A stretch of 64,000 bases of DNA. It comes from Pseudanabaena sp. Salubria-1 (lineage in GTDB: Bacteria > Cyanobacteriota > Cyanobacteriia > Pseudanabaenales > Pseudanabaenaceae). The notes under the pieces were generated by a model. That model was not told the DNA's origin, searched no databases, and worked only from the letters and a program-made list of their open reading frames with translations. Shown here in pieces: positions 51,384 through 61,609 of the stretch (positions within the stretch are counted from its first letter, which is position 1; every line of letters starts with the position of its first letter). Location of the stretch: NCBI GenBank assembly GCA_023336205.1, contig JALQCR010000013.1:99481-163480 (forward strand). The letters run 5' to 3'. The translations under genes were made by a program, and so were the position numbers.

Positions 51384-53738
51384 ATGGATAATCTCGATGA
51401 AACCAAATTCAACGAAGCAATTCTGAGATTGTTCTATGATTTGCCCTTTATTGGCATGGCGATTACTTCGCCTGAGACTATGCGTTGGGTAAGATTTAAC
51501 GATCGCCTCTGCGAAATTTTAGGTTACTCGCGAGACGAATTACCTCAAATCACTTGGATGGAAATAACTCATCCTGACGATCTCGAACTTGATGTTGCCG
51601 AATTTGAAAGAGTAATGCGGGGAGAGGCAGAAGGCTATGTGATGGATAAGCGATTTATCCATAAAGATGGCAGCGTCATTTATGCTTCCATTGATGTCAA
51701 ATGTGTCCGCAAAGAAGATCGCACCATTGATTTTTTTATCACAACTGTGCAAGATATTAGCGATCGCAAGCGTGCTGAAGCTAGACAAAAACAAACCGAA
51801 CAAGCACTAGCCGAAAGTGAAGAGCGCTATCGACAAGTTATGCAAGCTCAAGCTGAAACTGCTCTCCAGAGACTAAATGAAGAACTAGAAATAAGAATTG
51901 AGCAACGAACTGCTGATTTACAACAGAGTGAAGCCCGTAGCCTAGCTATTATCAATGCTCTTCCAGATCTGATACTACTTTTAAAGCCTGATGGTACTTG
52001 TATCCAGTGTATTATCCCTTCCACCGATGACAAGTCCAAATACATCCCTATCCAACATCATATTTCTGAAGTTTTATCCCCTGAGGATCTGCAAGCTCAG
52101 TTGAGAATATATGAAATTGCGATCGCTACAGGTGAAGTCCAAATCTATGAACATCAATTAACGAAGTCGGGCAAAACTGTCTATGAAGAGGTGCGCATTG
52201 CGCCTTATTGTAAAGATGAGCTACTAGTAATTGTTCGAGACATTACCGATCGTAAAAAAACTGAGCAACATCTTCAAAATGCCACCGATCGCTTGACACT
52301 AGCGCTGAAATCAGCCGCGATCGGCATTTGGGAATGGGATATTACTCACAATAGTCTTGTCTGGGATGAGCGCACCGAAGAGCTTTATGGGCTTAAACCA
52401 GACGAATTCCCTGAAGCCTTTAATTTTTGGGTCAGTCGAGTACATCCTAGCGATCGCGAATTTGCTGCGAGCGAAGTCCATCTGGCTATAAACGGCGAAA
52501 AAGATTATGAACCTGAATTTCGGATCGTGCTACCTGATGGAAGAATTAGATGTCTTAAAGCCTATGGTCTAGTACAGCGAGATAATGAGAATGAACCGCA
52601 GCGGCTGATCGGCATTAATTTTGATATAACCGATCGCAAATTAGCCGAAGAACATTTATTAAAGAGTGATACTCATCTCAAAACTGCCCAGCGTATTGGC
52701 AAACTAGGCAGTTGGGAATTTGAAGTAAATACTGGCAAACTAACTTGGTCAGATGAAGTCTTTCGGATTTACGGATTGGAACCTAGCGCCAATCCACCAG
52801 ACTATGAGCAATTACGGCTATTCATTCACCCAGAGGATTGGCAAAATTTTGATCAGACAGTCCAAGCTGCCATGAGCCTAGAGCAATCCTACGATCTTGA
52901 ACATCGCATAATTCAGCCCAATGGCACATTGATCTATGTGATGGCGAGGGGAGAAATGATTTATAACGTCTCAGGTCAGTTGACTCATATCATTGGCACT
53001 GCAATTGATATTACCGATCGCAAACTCGCCGAAGCCCAAATTTTGCACACAGCAAATCAGTTAGCCAATACCAATCGTGAATTGGAATCCTTTAGTTACT
53101 CTGTTTCCCATGATTTGCGTGCACCATTGCGTCATATGAATGGCTTTGTGAATGCTTTACACCAACGGCTAAAAGCCCATGAAGCTTTGCAAGATCCTAA
53201 AGTGACTCACTATTTGCAGGTGATTGAGAAGAGTAGCCAAAAGATGGGACATCTAATTGATGGACTGCTTATGCTCTCCCGTTTCGGGCGCAGACCACTA
53301 GAATCTAAACAGATCTCAATTCGAGATTTGGTCGATGAGGCGATCGAAATTATTCGCACCGATCCTCACCACAACCATCTAGTCGAATTTGCGATCGGCG
53401 ATTTGCCAACTACAGTTGGAGATCACACACTTTTACAACAAGTTTTTCTTAACTTGATAGGCAATGCTGTCAAATTTAGCCGAAACCATCCCCAACCCTA
53501 TGTCGAAATTGATAGTTTGCAAGACCAAACCATTAGAATTAGAGATAATGGCGTAGGCTTTCAAATGGAATATGCAGACAAACTCTTTGGCGCTTTTCAA
53601 AGATTGCATAATGACAGTGAGTTTGAAGGTACTGGTATTGGCTTAGCGATCGTTCAACGGATAGTTCAGCGTCACGGAGGCTCGATTTGGGCAGAGGGAT
53701 ATCCTGATCAAGGTGCAACTTTCTTTATCAAACTTTAG
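51384..53738 (+). CDS. Multi-PAS sensor histidine kinase (phytochrome-type HisKA)
   Basis: 784 residues from the ATG at 51384; TTG 15 nt earlier is in frame. Four PAS units (about 5-125, 180-300, 305-425, 435-560) separated by short coiled coils ending in DITDRK. Then HisKA with phospho-His in SYSVSHDLRAPLRHMNGF and HATPase (NLIGNAVKFSRN, DNGVGFQM, GTGIGLAIVQR). No receiver, no membrane helix. It resembles the kinase at 7345-10398 in its transmitter. The single-domain response regulator 49 bp downstream is its probable partner. Confidence 0.93.
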   Translation: MDNLDETKFNEAILRLFYDLPFIGMAITSPETMRWVRFNDRLCEILGYSRDELPQITWMEITHPDDLELDVAEFERVMRGEAEGYVMDKRFIHKDGSVIYASIDVKCVRKEDRTIDFFITTVQDISDRKRAEARQKQTEQALAESEERYRQVMQAQAETALQRLNEELEIRIEQRTADLQQSEARSLAIINALPDLILLLKPDGTCIQCIIPSTDDKSKYIPIQHHISEVLSPEDLQAQLRIYEIAIATGEVQIYEHQLTKSGKTVYEEVRIAPYCKDELLVIVRDITDRKKTEQHLQNATDRLTLALKSAAIGIWEWDITHNSLVWDERTEELYGLKPDEFPEAFNFWVSRVHPSDREFAASEVHLAINGEKDYEPEFRIVLPDGRIRCLKAYGLVQRDNENEPQRLIGINFDITDRKLAEEHLLKSDTHLKTAQRIGKLGSWEFEVNTGKLTWSDEVFRIYGLEPSANPPDYEQLRLFIHPEDWQNFDQTVQAAMSLEQSYDLEHRIIQPNGTLIYVMARGEMIYNVSGQLTHIIGTAIDITDRKLAEAQILHTANQLANTNRELESFSYSVSHDLRAPLRHMNGFVNALHQRLKAHEALQDPKVTHYLQVIEKSSQKMGHLIDGLLMLSRFGRRPLESKQISIRDLVDEAIEIIRTDPHHNHLVEFAIGDLPTTVGDHTLLQQVFLNLIGNAVKFSRNHPQPYVEIDSLQDQTIRIRDNGVGFQMEYADKLFGAFQRLHNDSEFEGTGIGLAIVQRIVQRHGGSIWAEGYPDQGATFFIKL

Positions 53739-53787
53739 AACGGCGCTTTGCGCCGCCTAGTTCCAGCAATTCATTCAGTCTAAACAT

Positions 53788-54222
53788 ATGGAACCCACCC
53801 AAATCCTGCTTATTGAAGATGATCCGAATGATGTTGAGTTAATCCAAATTGCTTTGGACAGCTATAACTTTGTCAATAAAATAGATGTCGTATCAGATGG
53901 AGAGCAGGCGATTCATTACCTATTTGGTCGAGATGGCAAACCACCAACTCAGCCACTCCCACGCTTAATACTTTTAGACTTAAAACTACCCAAAATAGAT
54001 GGTATTCAAGTATTAGAGATGATTCGCAGCTCTCCTCGAACTCGCAATCTTGTGGTTGTCGTCATGACTTCTTCGGCTGAAAATCGAGATTTAAAAGCTT
54101 GTTATGACTTAGGTGTTAATAGTTATATTGTTAAGCCTTTAGACTTTCAGCAGTTTGTAGAGATGTCGCAACAGGTCGGTTTTTACTGGATGATGTTGAA
54201 TCAGTTACCTGCTATTGATTAA
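53788..54222 (+). CDS. Single-domain response regulator, Rcp1-like
   Basis: 144 residues. Receiver fold with acidic EDDPNDVE, phospho-acceptor Asp64 (LILLDLKLPKIDGIQVL), VVVMTSSAENRD and Lys in SYIVKPLDF; C-terminal QQVGFYWMMLN like the regulator at 6922-7341. The insert YLFGRDGKPPTQPLPR is the short loop typical for the phytochrome-partner group. No output domain. Downstream partner of the kinase at 51384-53738. Confidence 0.94.
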   Translation: MEPTQILLIEDDPNDVELIQIALDSYNFVNKIDVVSDGEQAIHYLFGRDGKPPTQPLPRLILLDLKLPKIDGIQVLEMIRSSPRTRNLVVVVMTSSAENRDLKACYDLGVNSYIVKPLDFQQFVEMSQQVGFYWMMLNQLPAID

Positions 54223-54238
54223 TTACTCCCTTCCCAGT

Positions 54239-54283
54239 GAATGGTAAGTGGTGCGCGGATTTACCGTGCACCACTTACCATTC
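54239..54283. terminator. Palindrome after the response regulator
   Basis: GAATGGTAAGTGGTGC and complement with a 13-nt loop. Likely ends the kinase/regulator transcript. The stretch 54284-54563 holds only the next palindrome and no gene. Confidence 0.6.
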
Positions 54284-54329
54284 ATTTTAATAATGCCTAT
54301 TTTTTGTACTTGTCACTCACCTTTATACC

Positions 54330-54362
54330 AAATTAAGAAATGGCTACGCCATTTCTTAATTT
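54330..54362. repeat. Palindrome AAATTAAGAAATGGC
   Basis: Perfect 15-bp arms around TAC. Relative of 51256-51286. Confidence 0.65.
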
Positions 54363-54563
54363 AAAAACTCTTATAGGGTTTTAAAAGCACAAAGCTTTGG
54401 TGTTAAGGGAGACTGGGGGGATTTAGACAATTCTTAAATGGTTTCTTAGTATAAAAAGTGGCAGTAATTCTCATTAAAAAAACGATGTTTATAGTGAAAA
54501 TTGCTGATAAAGTGGCGATCGCTATAGTTTATGTATTTTTTTTAGATATACTCTAGTAAATAG

Positions 54564-55878
54564 AGTGCACCTTAGTGGTGCAGAAAAGCCTTAAAAGCGT
54601 TGACGCACATAGAATCTCATAATGAGACAGGAGATAGGGAAGGGGCAAAACATGAGATACTCAAGTTCCTCAACAAAAGTTCTCATGCAAATACCCCACC
54701 TCTATCTTCAACTACAACAACAAATGCGTCAATGGATTAAGCCAAAAGACAAACGACATCTGCAAGGATTTGCTGAGGCAGTAGCCGCAATATTACAATC
54801 AGGAAGTGCAAGTCTGAGTCATTGGTTGCCCTATTTGAGCCATCGGGACTGCAAAGCAAGGAGCCAAATGGAAAGACTAAACTACTTTGTGCATAATCCG
54901 CACATCAGCGCTGAAACATTCTATAACCCATTGCTGAAGCACTTTCTGCAAGCATTTGCAGGAGCATCGTTAGAACTGGTTCTAGATACGAGTATGCTGT
55001 GGGATAAATTTTGTTTAATAGAAGTATGCTTGATTTGGGGAGGACGGTCGATTGGCTTGGCGCAAGTAGTGCTGGAACATCGCAGTGCCACAGTTGGCTT
55101 TGAGGATTATCGTCCAGTATTAGAACAAGTACTCACCCTATTGCCACCGCAAAGCACGGTGACCTTACTTGCCGACCGAGGTTTTGAACATGGGGAATTA
55201 ATCCGTTGGTTAAACCGAAATCAATGGTCTTGGGCAATTCGAGCAAAGACCGATCTGCAAGTGACTCTAGCCAAAGGTTCAACCAAGAGTGTGGAACAAC
55301 TGATACCACCCTCAGAGCAAGCTTATCTATTCCCTAATGTTACGGTGCTGGGTGATATTAATTGTCACTTAGCTACGGCAAATCTAGCAATGGCTAACGG
55401 TTCATGGGCTGTCCTTACTGCTATTTCCCCATCATTACAGACCTTTGCTCTTTATGGCAGACGTTTCGGTGGGATTGAACCTCATTTTAAGGATTACAAG
55501 TCTGCGGCTTTTGATATTGTTAGCTCTCATCTCCGCGATGCTCAGGCTCTCACTTGTTTATTTATGCTTCTTGCCACAGCTTCCTTGATTGCTTTGATTC
55601 TCGGTATCATGTTGGTGCGTTTGGGGCAAAGGGCTTGGATTGATTGGCATGACCACAGAGGCTTGAGTTTTCTGCAACTCGGTCTCCGTCATCTTCACAG
55701 TCTTCTTTACCAACAGAAACCACTTCCTCAATTAGAGGCTTTTCCTAAAAGTAACCCTCCTCCTGCCTGTGCTTCTATTGCCAAACGAGAAATGTTAGAT
55801 TTTCGTATTGAATTTTCTCGTGTTACCACTGTCTCAGGATGAGACTCGCCTAAGTTTTCTGCACCACTAAGGTGCACT
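54564..55878 (+). mobile_element. IS4-like insertion sequence
   Basis: Inverted ends AGTGCACCTTAGTGGTGCAG + AAAA at 54564 and 55855-55878. About 1315 bp with one transposase. I could not find a clear target duplication (flanks AAATAG and AACGCC), so the exact ends may be off by a few bases. Intergenic, upstream of the GGDEF/EAL gene. Confidence 0.85.
54652..55842 (+). CDS. IS4-family-like DDE transposase
   Basis: 396 residues from the ATG at 54652 (MRYSSSSTKVLM), which has AAGGGG 6 nt upstream. RNase H-like core: Asp in LELVLDTSMLWDKF, Asp in VTLLADRGFEHGEL, Glu in RFGGIEPHFKDYKSAAFD, matching the Y-R-E-K style of IS4-group enzymes. The frame is intact. A subgroup name cannot be given without database comparison. 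Confidence 0.88.
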   Translation: MRYSSSSTKVLMQIPHLYLQLQQQMRQWIKPKDKRHLQGFAEAVAAILQSGSASLSHWLPYLSHRDCKARSQMERLNYFVHNPHISAETFYNPLLKHFLQAFAGASLELVLDTSMLWDKFCLIEVCLIWGGRSIGLAQVVLEHRSATVGFEDYRPVLEQVLTLLPPQSTVTLLADRGFEHGELIRWLNRNQWSWAIRAKTDLQVTLAKGSTKSVEQLIPPSEQAYLFPNVTVLGDINCHLATANLAMANGSWAVLTAISPSLQTFALYGRRFGGIEPHFKDYKSAAFDIVSSHLRDAQALTCLFMLLATASLIALILGIMLVRLGQRAWIDWHDHRGLSFLQLGLRHLHSLLYQQKPLPQLEAFPKSNPPPACASIAKREMLDFRIEFSRVTTVSG

Positions 55879-55960
55879 AACGCCCCAAGTGATTAATTTC
55901 AGACAGATGGGAATAACTGTAAGCAAAAACTCGAAATCTATATCTGTGCATCTGTAAACC

Positions 55961-57977
55961 ATGAGAAACTTGATATCAGAGTTAAGAGAACCTGAAAATC
56001 TTGAGAAGCAGCGATCTCTGCATATTTTGATTATTGAAGATGTTGATGCCGATGTAGAGCTGACACTATTAGCTCTAGAATCAGCAGGCTTAGATTTTAC
56101 CTATGACATTACGGCTACAGCGATCGGATGCCAAAAACACTTACAAGATGATATTTACGATGTAGTTTTGTCAGACTATCGTCTTCCTAGTTTTAATGGT
56201 TTGCAGGCTTTTAACTTTCTAAAACAATCAGGGCAAGATATTCCGTTTATTTTAATTACGGGCAGCTTAGGGGAGGAATCCGCAGTTGAATGTATCAAAG
56301 CAGGGATGACCGATTATGTATTAAAGGATCGATTATTTCGGTTACCTAGCGTTTTACAACGGGCTCTGCAAGAGTTTGAATTACGCCAGAAACAGAAAAA
56401 CGCGATCGCGCAAATCGAGCAGCAGGCATGGCGAGAGACAATTATTAATCGTATTGTCCATTCAATGCGAGAGACTTTAGTATTAGAGGAAGTTTTACAA
56501 ACAACTGCAAATTTGTTACACGAAGAGCTACAAGTTAGTTATTGTTTGATTCTTCAACCTGATTGTGACAAGATTCTGCGAGTCAGTTATGTCAATAATA
56601 TAACTATAGAGCATGAGTATCATAAGAAAATAATTGGTGCACCTTGTGGCTTTTATGATTTCTATCACAATGATTTAGTGCAGGGGCAGCAGATTGTTAT
56701 TCATCAACTTGATGATGCTCTCTCTCAAACTGTAAAATTTGTTGCTGAGGGATATGGCATTCACTCACTAGTCATAACACCACTCATTTATCAGCAAGTA
56801 TATTGGGGTGGGATTAGTCTATATCAGTGCGATCGCGATCGCACATGGTCTGAGAATGAACTATCGCTAGTTAAGGCGATCTCTGATCAATGTGCGATCG
56901 CGATCCATCAGTCAGATCTCTATCAAAATGCTCAATCAGAGCTATTAGAGCGTAAAAAGATGGAGGCTCAACTGCGTCATGATGCTCTGCATGACTCTTT
57001 AACAGGCTTACCAAACCGTGCTTTATTTCTAGATCGACTCAAACATGCTTTACAGCTATCTAATCGGCGATTATATCTAAATCCAACCGATCTTCCAGAG
57101 CTGTTCGCGGTTCTCTTTTTGGATTTAGATCGATTTAAGATCATCAACGATAGTCTTGGTCATTTAGCAGGTGATCAGTTATTAAAAATCGTGGCAAAAC
57201 GTCTGGTCGGCTGTATACGTGGTGGCGATACGGTTGCAAGGCTAGGTGGAGATGAATTTGTGATGCTCCTTGAAGAAATCGAACATCTTAATGATGTAAT
57301 TGAGGTCGTGCACAGAATTAAAGATTCATTGCAAGTGCCAGTCATACTTGATGGCAATGAAATATTTATTAGCACAAGTATTGGCATTGCTCTAAACTCT
57401 GCGGATTATACTCAACCAGACCAGTTGTTAAGGGATGCTGATACCGCTATGTATCGAGCCAAGGAACAAGGACGCGATCGCTATGAGATATTTAATTCTG
57501 CAATGCATACAGAAGCGATCAAGAAACTACGGATAGAAAATGAGTTGCGTCGAGCTATTGAGCGGAACGAATTGCGAGTACATTACCAGCCAATTGTTTG
57601 CTTGCAATCTCGCCAAATATTGGGATTTGAAGCTCTTGTCCGTTGGCAACATCCTGAACAAGGCTTGCTATATCCTAAAGACTTTATTGCCATAGCGGAA
57701 GATGCTGGACTAATTGTGGCAATTGATTTTTGGGTATTGCTGGAGGCTTGCACTCGTCTACGCGCATGGCAAGAGCAGTTCCCGATCGCGATGAATCTAA
57801 CTATGAATGTTAATTTATCTGCGAAACAATTTACTAAGCCTAACTTGACTAGCGAAATTGAGAATATTCTTAAACAAGCCAATCTCAATAATCATAATTT
57901 GAAGATAGAGATTACTGAAAGTATATTAATCGAAAAGACTTCTTTAGCAGCACAAATTTTAGGCGAATTAAGTGAAC
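55961..57977 (+). pseudogene. REC-GAF-GGDEF-EAL protein, main part (EAL domain interrupted)
   Basis: Receiver (about 15-140; Asp in VVLSDYRLPSFNG), GAF (about 165-320), GGDEF (about 340-510; RLGGDEFVMLLEEI intact, so cyclase activity possible), then EAL from about 525 with FEALVRWQHPE, NVNLSAKQF and EITES. The IS enters after GELSE; the rest (RNIQTCIDDFGTGYSSLSYL) is at 59233-59562. Because the EAL active site needs the DDFG and later Lys/Glu, phosphodiesterase activity is lost while diguanylate cyclase activity may remain. The truncated frame runs to a stop at 58012 inside the IS. Confidence 0.9.
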
Positions 57978-59232
57978 TGAGATCTTGCACCATTCCTGAA
58001 AGAGTTAAGTAGGAATGGGTTTGAGAATAATTTCAAACCCATGACGAGCAGCAATATCGGCACTAATTTGGAGATACCTAAGAAGTTTCAACCAAAGGAC
58101 AGAAGGAAATAAAACGGAAAGTGTCAAATCACAGGTAGCTTTCCAGTCCAAGACAGGAGGACTCGACCATTGATCAATCCAATGGGCCAAAAGATAAGCA
58201 AGCAGAGAGAGGATAAGCCAACGATAAACACCAAGTTTTGTAGATTGCCCAAAACAATGCAAACCAAAGCGATGTTTGATGGTTTTGAAGAATCCCTCAA
58301 TCGCCCAACGCTTACGACCTAACATCACCAGATAAGCACCAGAATAAGGATGAGAAGAGACAACAAAGCGTAACTCCCGTTTACTATCAGCTCTTTTGAG
58401 CCAAAACCAAGAGATCGTCAAAGGCTGAGTTAGCCCTTCTAGCAAAATTTGTTGTCCACGTTTGCCATGACGATAAAGTTGTTTGACTGTACGGCCATCT
58501 TGAAGTTTACGATTGTTGCGTACACCGACAACGATGCGCCAAGTCTTGGCGCGGACAGTATTGAAAAACTTCACCGTACTAAACTCAGTATCAGCAAGGA
58601 CAATCACAGTCTTGCCTTGGGTTAGTTGCTTGGGTACTGTCCCCAATAACTTACAAGCTAAGTCAGAGGGACTGGGGTATCCTTTGCCGCGCCATACTCT
58701 AAAACTCCATGGTACGCGCCACTCTCCATAGACCAGATACAGTACAACCAGATGTAGTCCTCGCTTTCCGTTTAGTATTCTCACCCATGGGTCTGGTTCG
58801 TTTTGGGTGGGATTGCTCAAATGTAAAAACTTGCCGCTTTTTTCTAGGGTAGTCAAGTCTATCAGTATCTTTAATGGCACTTGTTTCGATGGGCGATGCT
58901 TGGCGATTTGTCCCAAAATAGCCTGCCGTGTTGACCGAATTACTGCTCTCGTTGACCAGTTATAGTGATTGAGAAATCGGCTGAGTGCACTCGCTGATTT
59001 TATCTGTGTATGTTCTGGATAAGGATGCCTTTGTGCTTCGAGAAATAGTCCTAGTATTGCATTGAGACTTGCTGTTTGATACACACTTGGCATCAAACAC
59101 AGAAGACTATACACTAGCCCTTGGGCGTGCTTAACGATGCTTTCCATGCTCGTTATTTAATTTACTACTACGCCCTTTTTTTCACATTTCTGCTCTTTCT
59201 GCAACCCCTTTTCTTGAATGGTGCAAGATCTC
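57978..59232 (-). mobile_element. IS4-superfamily insertion sequence in a c-di-GMP gene
   Basis: Inverted ends (T)GAGATCTTGCACCATTC and complement, about 1255 bp. A 7-bp duplication AGTGAAC flanks it (57971-57977 and 59233-59239). One transposase on the minus strand, opposite to the host gene. Confidence 0.92.
58005..59147 (-). CDS. DDE transposase, IS4/IS701-like
   Basis: 380 residues. Catalytic Asp in KILIDLTTLEKSGKF, Asp in VIVLADTEFSTVKFF, Glu in RKRWAIEGFFKTIKHRFGLH, the last resembling the YREK signature. The N-terminus (MESIVKHAQGLVYSLLCLMP) is helical. No match to the sequence of the other IS4-like transposase at 54652-55842 beyond the catalytic motifs, so it is a different element. 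The frame is intact. Confidence 0.88.
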   Translation of the reverse strand: MESIVKHAQGLVYSLLCLMPSVYQTASLNAILGLFLEAQRHPYPEHTQIKSASALSRFLNHYNWSTRAVIRSTRQAILGQIAKHRPSKQVPLKILIDLTTLEKSGKFLHLSNPTQNEPDPWVRILNGKRGLHLVVLYLVYGEWRVPWSFRVWRGKGYPSPSDLACKLLGTVPKQLTQGKTVIVLADTEFSTVKFFNTVRAKTWRIVVGVRNNRKLQDGRTVKQLYRHGKRGQQILLEGLTQPLTISWFWLKRADSKRELRFVVSSHPYSGAYLVMLGRKRWAIEGFFKTIKHRFGLHCFGQSTKLGVYRWLILSLLAYLLAHWIDQWSSPPVLDWKATCDLTLSVLFPSVLWLKLLRYLQISADIAARHGFEIILKPIPT

Positions 59233-59562
59233 AGTGAACGTAATATTCAAACTTGCATTGATGATTTTGGTACAGGATATTCTTCGTTAAGCTATTTGCA
59301 TCGATTTCCAATTCATACCCTCAAGATCGATCAATCATTTATCAACCGACTCGACCATAATCTAGAAGATGGTGAAATCGTGAAAGCGATTATTGTTTTG
59401 GGAATAAATTTGGGTTTAAATGTAGTTGCGGAAGGGGTGGAAACTGCTGAGCAGTTAGATCGACTAAAAAATTATAATTGTCAAGCAGGGCAGGGATATT
59501 ATCTATTTAAGCCGTTAGAAGCTGAGGCGATCGCGACATTACTGACAGCTATCTCAATATAG
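59233..59562 (+). pseudogene. EAL domain C-terminal part (after IS)
   Basis: Holds DDFGTGYSSLSYLHRFPIHT, LKIDQSFI, VVAEGVETAEQL and GYYLFKP, the second half of the EAL active site. It rejoins the main part exactly when the IS and one AGTGAAC are removed. No start of its own that would make a useful protein. Confidence 0.88.
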
Positions 59563-59593
59563 AAGGGGCTCAAATCTCCCCTTCTATATTGAG
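59553..59593. terminator. Palindromic terminator after the EAL gene
   Basis: CTCAATATAGAAGGGG and complement, loop CTCAAATCT; the TAG stop lies in the left arm. Confidence 0.78.
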
Positions 59594-59596
59594 GCT

Positions 59597-59623
59597 GATT
59601 GGCGGCGCTCCGCGCCGCCAATC
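59597..59623. repeat. Short GC-rich palindrome
   Basis: GATTGGCGGCGC, TCC, complement. Between convergent genes. Confidence 0.6.
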
Positions 59624-59663
59624 AATTCTTGGATTTTGATTTGTTCTAAATTGCTTTAATTAT

Positions 59664-60545
59664 CTAAAAAGCGATCGCCTGTTCTAATGTACTAACATTC
59701 ACGAGAGCCAGACCTGGAGCTGATTTTCTAACGAGTCCAGTCAAAACTTTGCCTGAACCAACTTCGATCGCTTTCTCATAGCCTTGAGCTGCTAAATACA
59801 GGCAGATTTCGCGCCAACGAACTGGAGAAGTCATTTGTTGAGCAAGATGCTCGCGGATAACTTGTCCTGATGTTGTAGCGTCATCTAGCGCTACATTAGA
59901 GATAACAGGCATCTCCGCATCATTAAAGATTGTTTTTTCCAGAGTGACAGCAAATTGTGTTGCTGCTTCTGTCATAAGTGGTGAATGAAAAGCTCCACTC
60001 ACTTTCAAAGGAATTGCTTTTCTAGACTTGACTTGTTCACAGATCGACTTGATTGCGGCTTCCGTACCTGAAATTACTACTTGATCGTTGCTATTATCAT
60101 TAGCCAAAATAACATCTGCGGTTTGGGCGATCGCTTCTTCTAGTTGAAGCCGATCAAATCCAAGTAAAGCAGTCATCGCGCCACCACTTGCTTCAGACAT
60201 CAAGAGCGATCGTTGCTTCACTAGTTCTAAGCCTGTGGCAAAATCGACAACGCCAGCACAATAAAGGGCACTATATTCACCCAAGCTATGACCTGTCACC
60301 GCATCAGGCTTTGCACCTTTAGCCTTTAATACATCAGAAAGGATGGCTGAAACCACATACAGGCAAGGCTGGGTAAACTCGGTTTTGGCTAGTTCTACGG
60401 CATCAGTTTGTGATTTATCTAAAATCGACCAACCTAGAATTTTCTCCGCCTTGTCAAACTTATCCTTGCCCACTTCGGCAAGATCTAAGCCCATACCTAC
60501 AGCCTGAGAGCCTTGCCCAGGAAACATCCATACATTTTTGGTCAT
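59664..60545 (-). CDS. fabD: Malonyl-CoA:ACP transacylase FabD
   Basis: 293 residues. N-terminus MTKNVWMFPGQGSQAVGMGL with the FPGQGSQ oxyanion loop, nucleophile Ser87 in VTGHSLGEYSALYCAG, His in KVSGAFHSPLM and the C-terminal VGSGKVLTGLVRK. It moves malonyl from CoA to acyl carrier protein for fatty acid synthesis. fabH and acpP are not adjacent. The upstream side is occupied by the homopolymer repeat. Confidence 0.96.
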   Translation of the reverse strand: MTKNVWMFPGQGSQAVGMGLDLAEVGKDKFDKAEKILGWSILDKSQTDAVELAKTEFTQPCLYVVSAILSDVLKAKGAKPDAVTGHSLGEYSALYCAGVVDFATGLELVKQRSLLMSEASGGAMTALLGFDRLQLEEAIAQTADVILANDNSNDQVVISGTEAAIKSICEQVKSRKAIPLKVSGAFHSPLMTEAATQFAVTLEKTIFNDAEMPVISNVALDDATTSGQVIREHLAQQMTSPVRWREICLYLAAQGYEKAIEVGSGKVLTGLVRKSAPGLALVNVSTLEQAIAF

Positions 60546-60663
60546 TATTTATAAAATGTTATTTAATTAACTTTATATTTTTTAAAGTTTACAGCGCTTT
60601 GGACTGCAAACAAAAGCAAAAAACTAGTCCCAAAGGCATACAAATCAAGCTTTTATAGCTATT

Positions 60664-60823
<160 letters not shown>

Positions 60824-60829
60824 TTGATA

Positions 60830-60925
60830 GGCTTAATTAATTACAAATCAAGCCCCGTAAAATTGCGCCCCGCAGGGGAGCAACTTTACGGGTTTTGGTA
60901 ATTTATTTTGTACAAGTACTTATAA
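60830..60925. repeat. MITE-like repeat, CCCGTAAGGTTGC family, copy 3
   Basis: Core CCCCGTAAAATTGCGCCCCG with its mirrored GGGGAGCAACTTTACGGG; flanks GGCTTAATTAATTACA and GTAATTTATTTTGTACAAGT + ACTTAT correspond to copies 1 and 2, with more divergence. Confidence 0.72.
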
Positions 60926-60927
60926 AA

Positions 60928-61422
60928 CTAATTAATAATATATTTCTGCCATTCGTCATGATTTCCTGATCTCAGGTATTTTGTTACCTCGAAATGTAAA
61001 CCACTGTGGGGACGGCGTGGTTGCTTTTTTAATGGCATCGAAGCTTCTTTCGGTGTGCGGTTGCCCTTTTTAACGTTACAGCGCACACAGGCAGTAATAA
61101 TATTGTCCCAACTATCACCACCTCCACGCGATCGCGGCAACACATGATCAAGCGTCAGATCATCGCCCGTATGCCCACAGTACTGACAGGAATGAGCATC
61201 ACGGTGCAGGATATTACGACGGGTAAGCGGAATTTCTTTGTAGGGAATGCTGATATATTGCAGCATTCGGATCACGGTGGGCAATGGCATTCCAGGATAG
61301 ATCATCTTGCCATTATGTTCTACTTGCTCAGCCTTGCCTTTTATGACCAACACAATAGCTCGCTGCCAATTTGTGATGTTCAGCGGCTCATAGGATGCAT
61401 TTAGTACAAGGACTTTTGCCAT
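60928..61422 (-). CDS. HNH endonuclease family protein
   Basis: 164 residues. N-terminal region VLVLNASYEPLNITNWQRAI, then HNH domain (about 75-130): CQYCG and CVRCN zinc-binding pairs around LTLDHVLPRSRGGGDSWDNI, with the catalytic His and Asn; ends NVKKGNRTPKEA. This short type is widespread in cyanobacteria as a stand-alone gene, with unknown role in DNA processing. No phage or restriction gene adjoins it. Confidence 0.93.
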   Translation of the reverse strand: MAKVLVLNASYEPLNITNWQRAIVLVIKGKAEQVEHNGKMIYPGMPLPTVIRMLQYISIPYKEIPLTRRNILHRDAHSCQYCGHTGDDLTLDHVLPRSRGGGDSWDNIITACVRCNVKKGNRTPKEASMPLKKQPRRPHSGLHFEVTKYLRSGNHDEWQKYIIN

Positions 61423-61479
61423 TTACTATCAAGCGAACTTATCAGATGCTAACACAGCTAGCCAAAATCAGCTAGATGG

Positions 61480-61609
61480 TTCTGTGCGGGATAAAAACGA
61501 TTTTAGATTTTTCAGCGTCGCTGACTCCGAAAAATCTAAAATTGTTTTTGATGCAAGTTTGCTAACGGCGGACTTTCATCAAAAACGATTTTTAAAGCGA
61601 GAATTGGTA
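61480..61609. other. Spacer with an imperfect palindrome
   Basis: ACGATTTTAGATTTTTC and complement-like GAAAAATCTAAAATTGT at about 61498-61546, then ATCAAAAACGATTTTTAAAG. It could terminate transcripts from the minus-strand permease operon. No gene seen. Confidence 0.5.

Noticed and set aside
54622..54651. Ten extra residues at the start of the IS4-like transposase
   Set aside because: The ATG at 54652 has a well-placed AAGGGG, whereas the upstream ATG has none.
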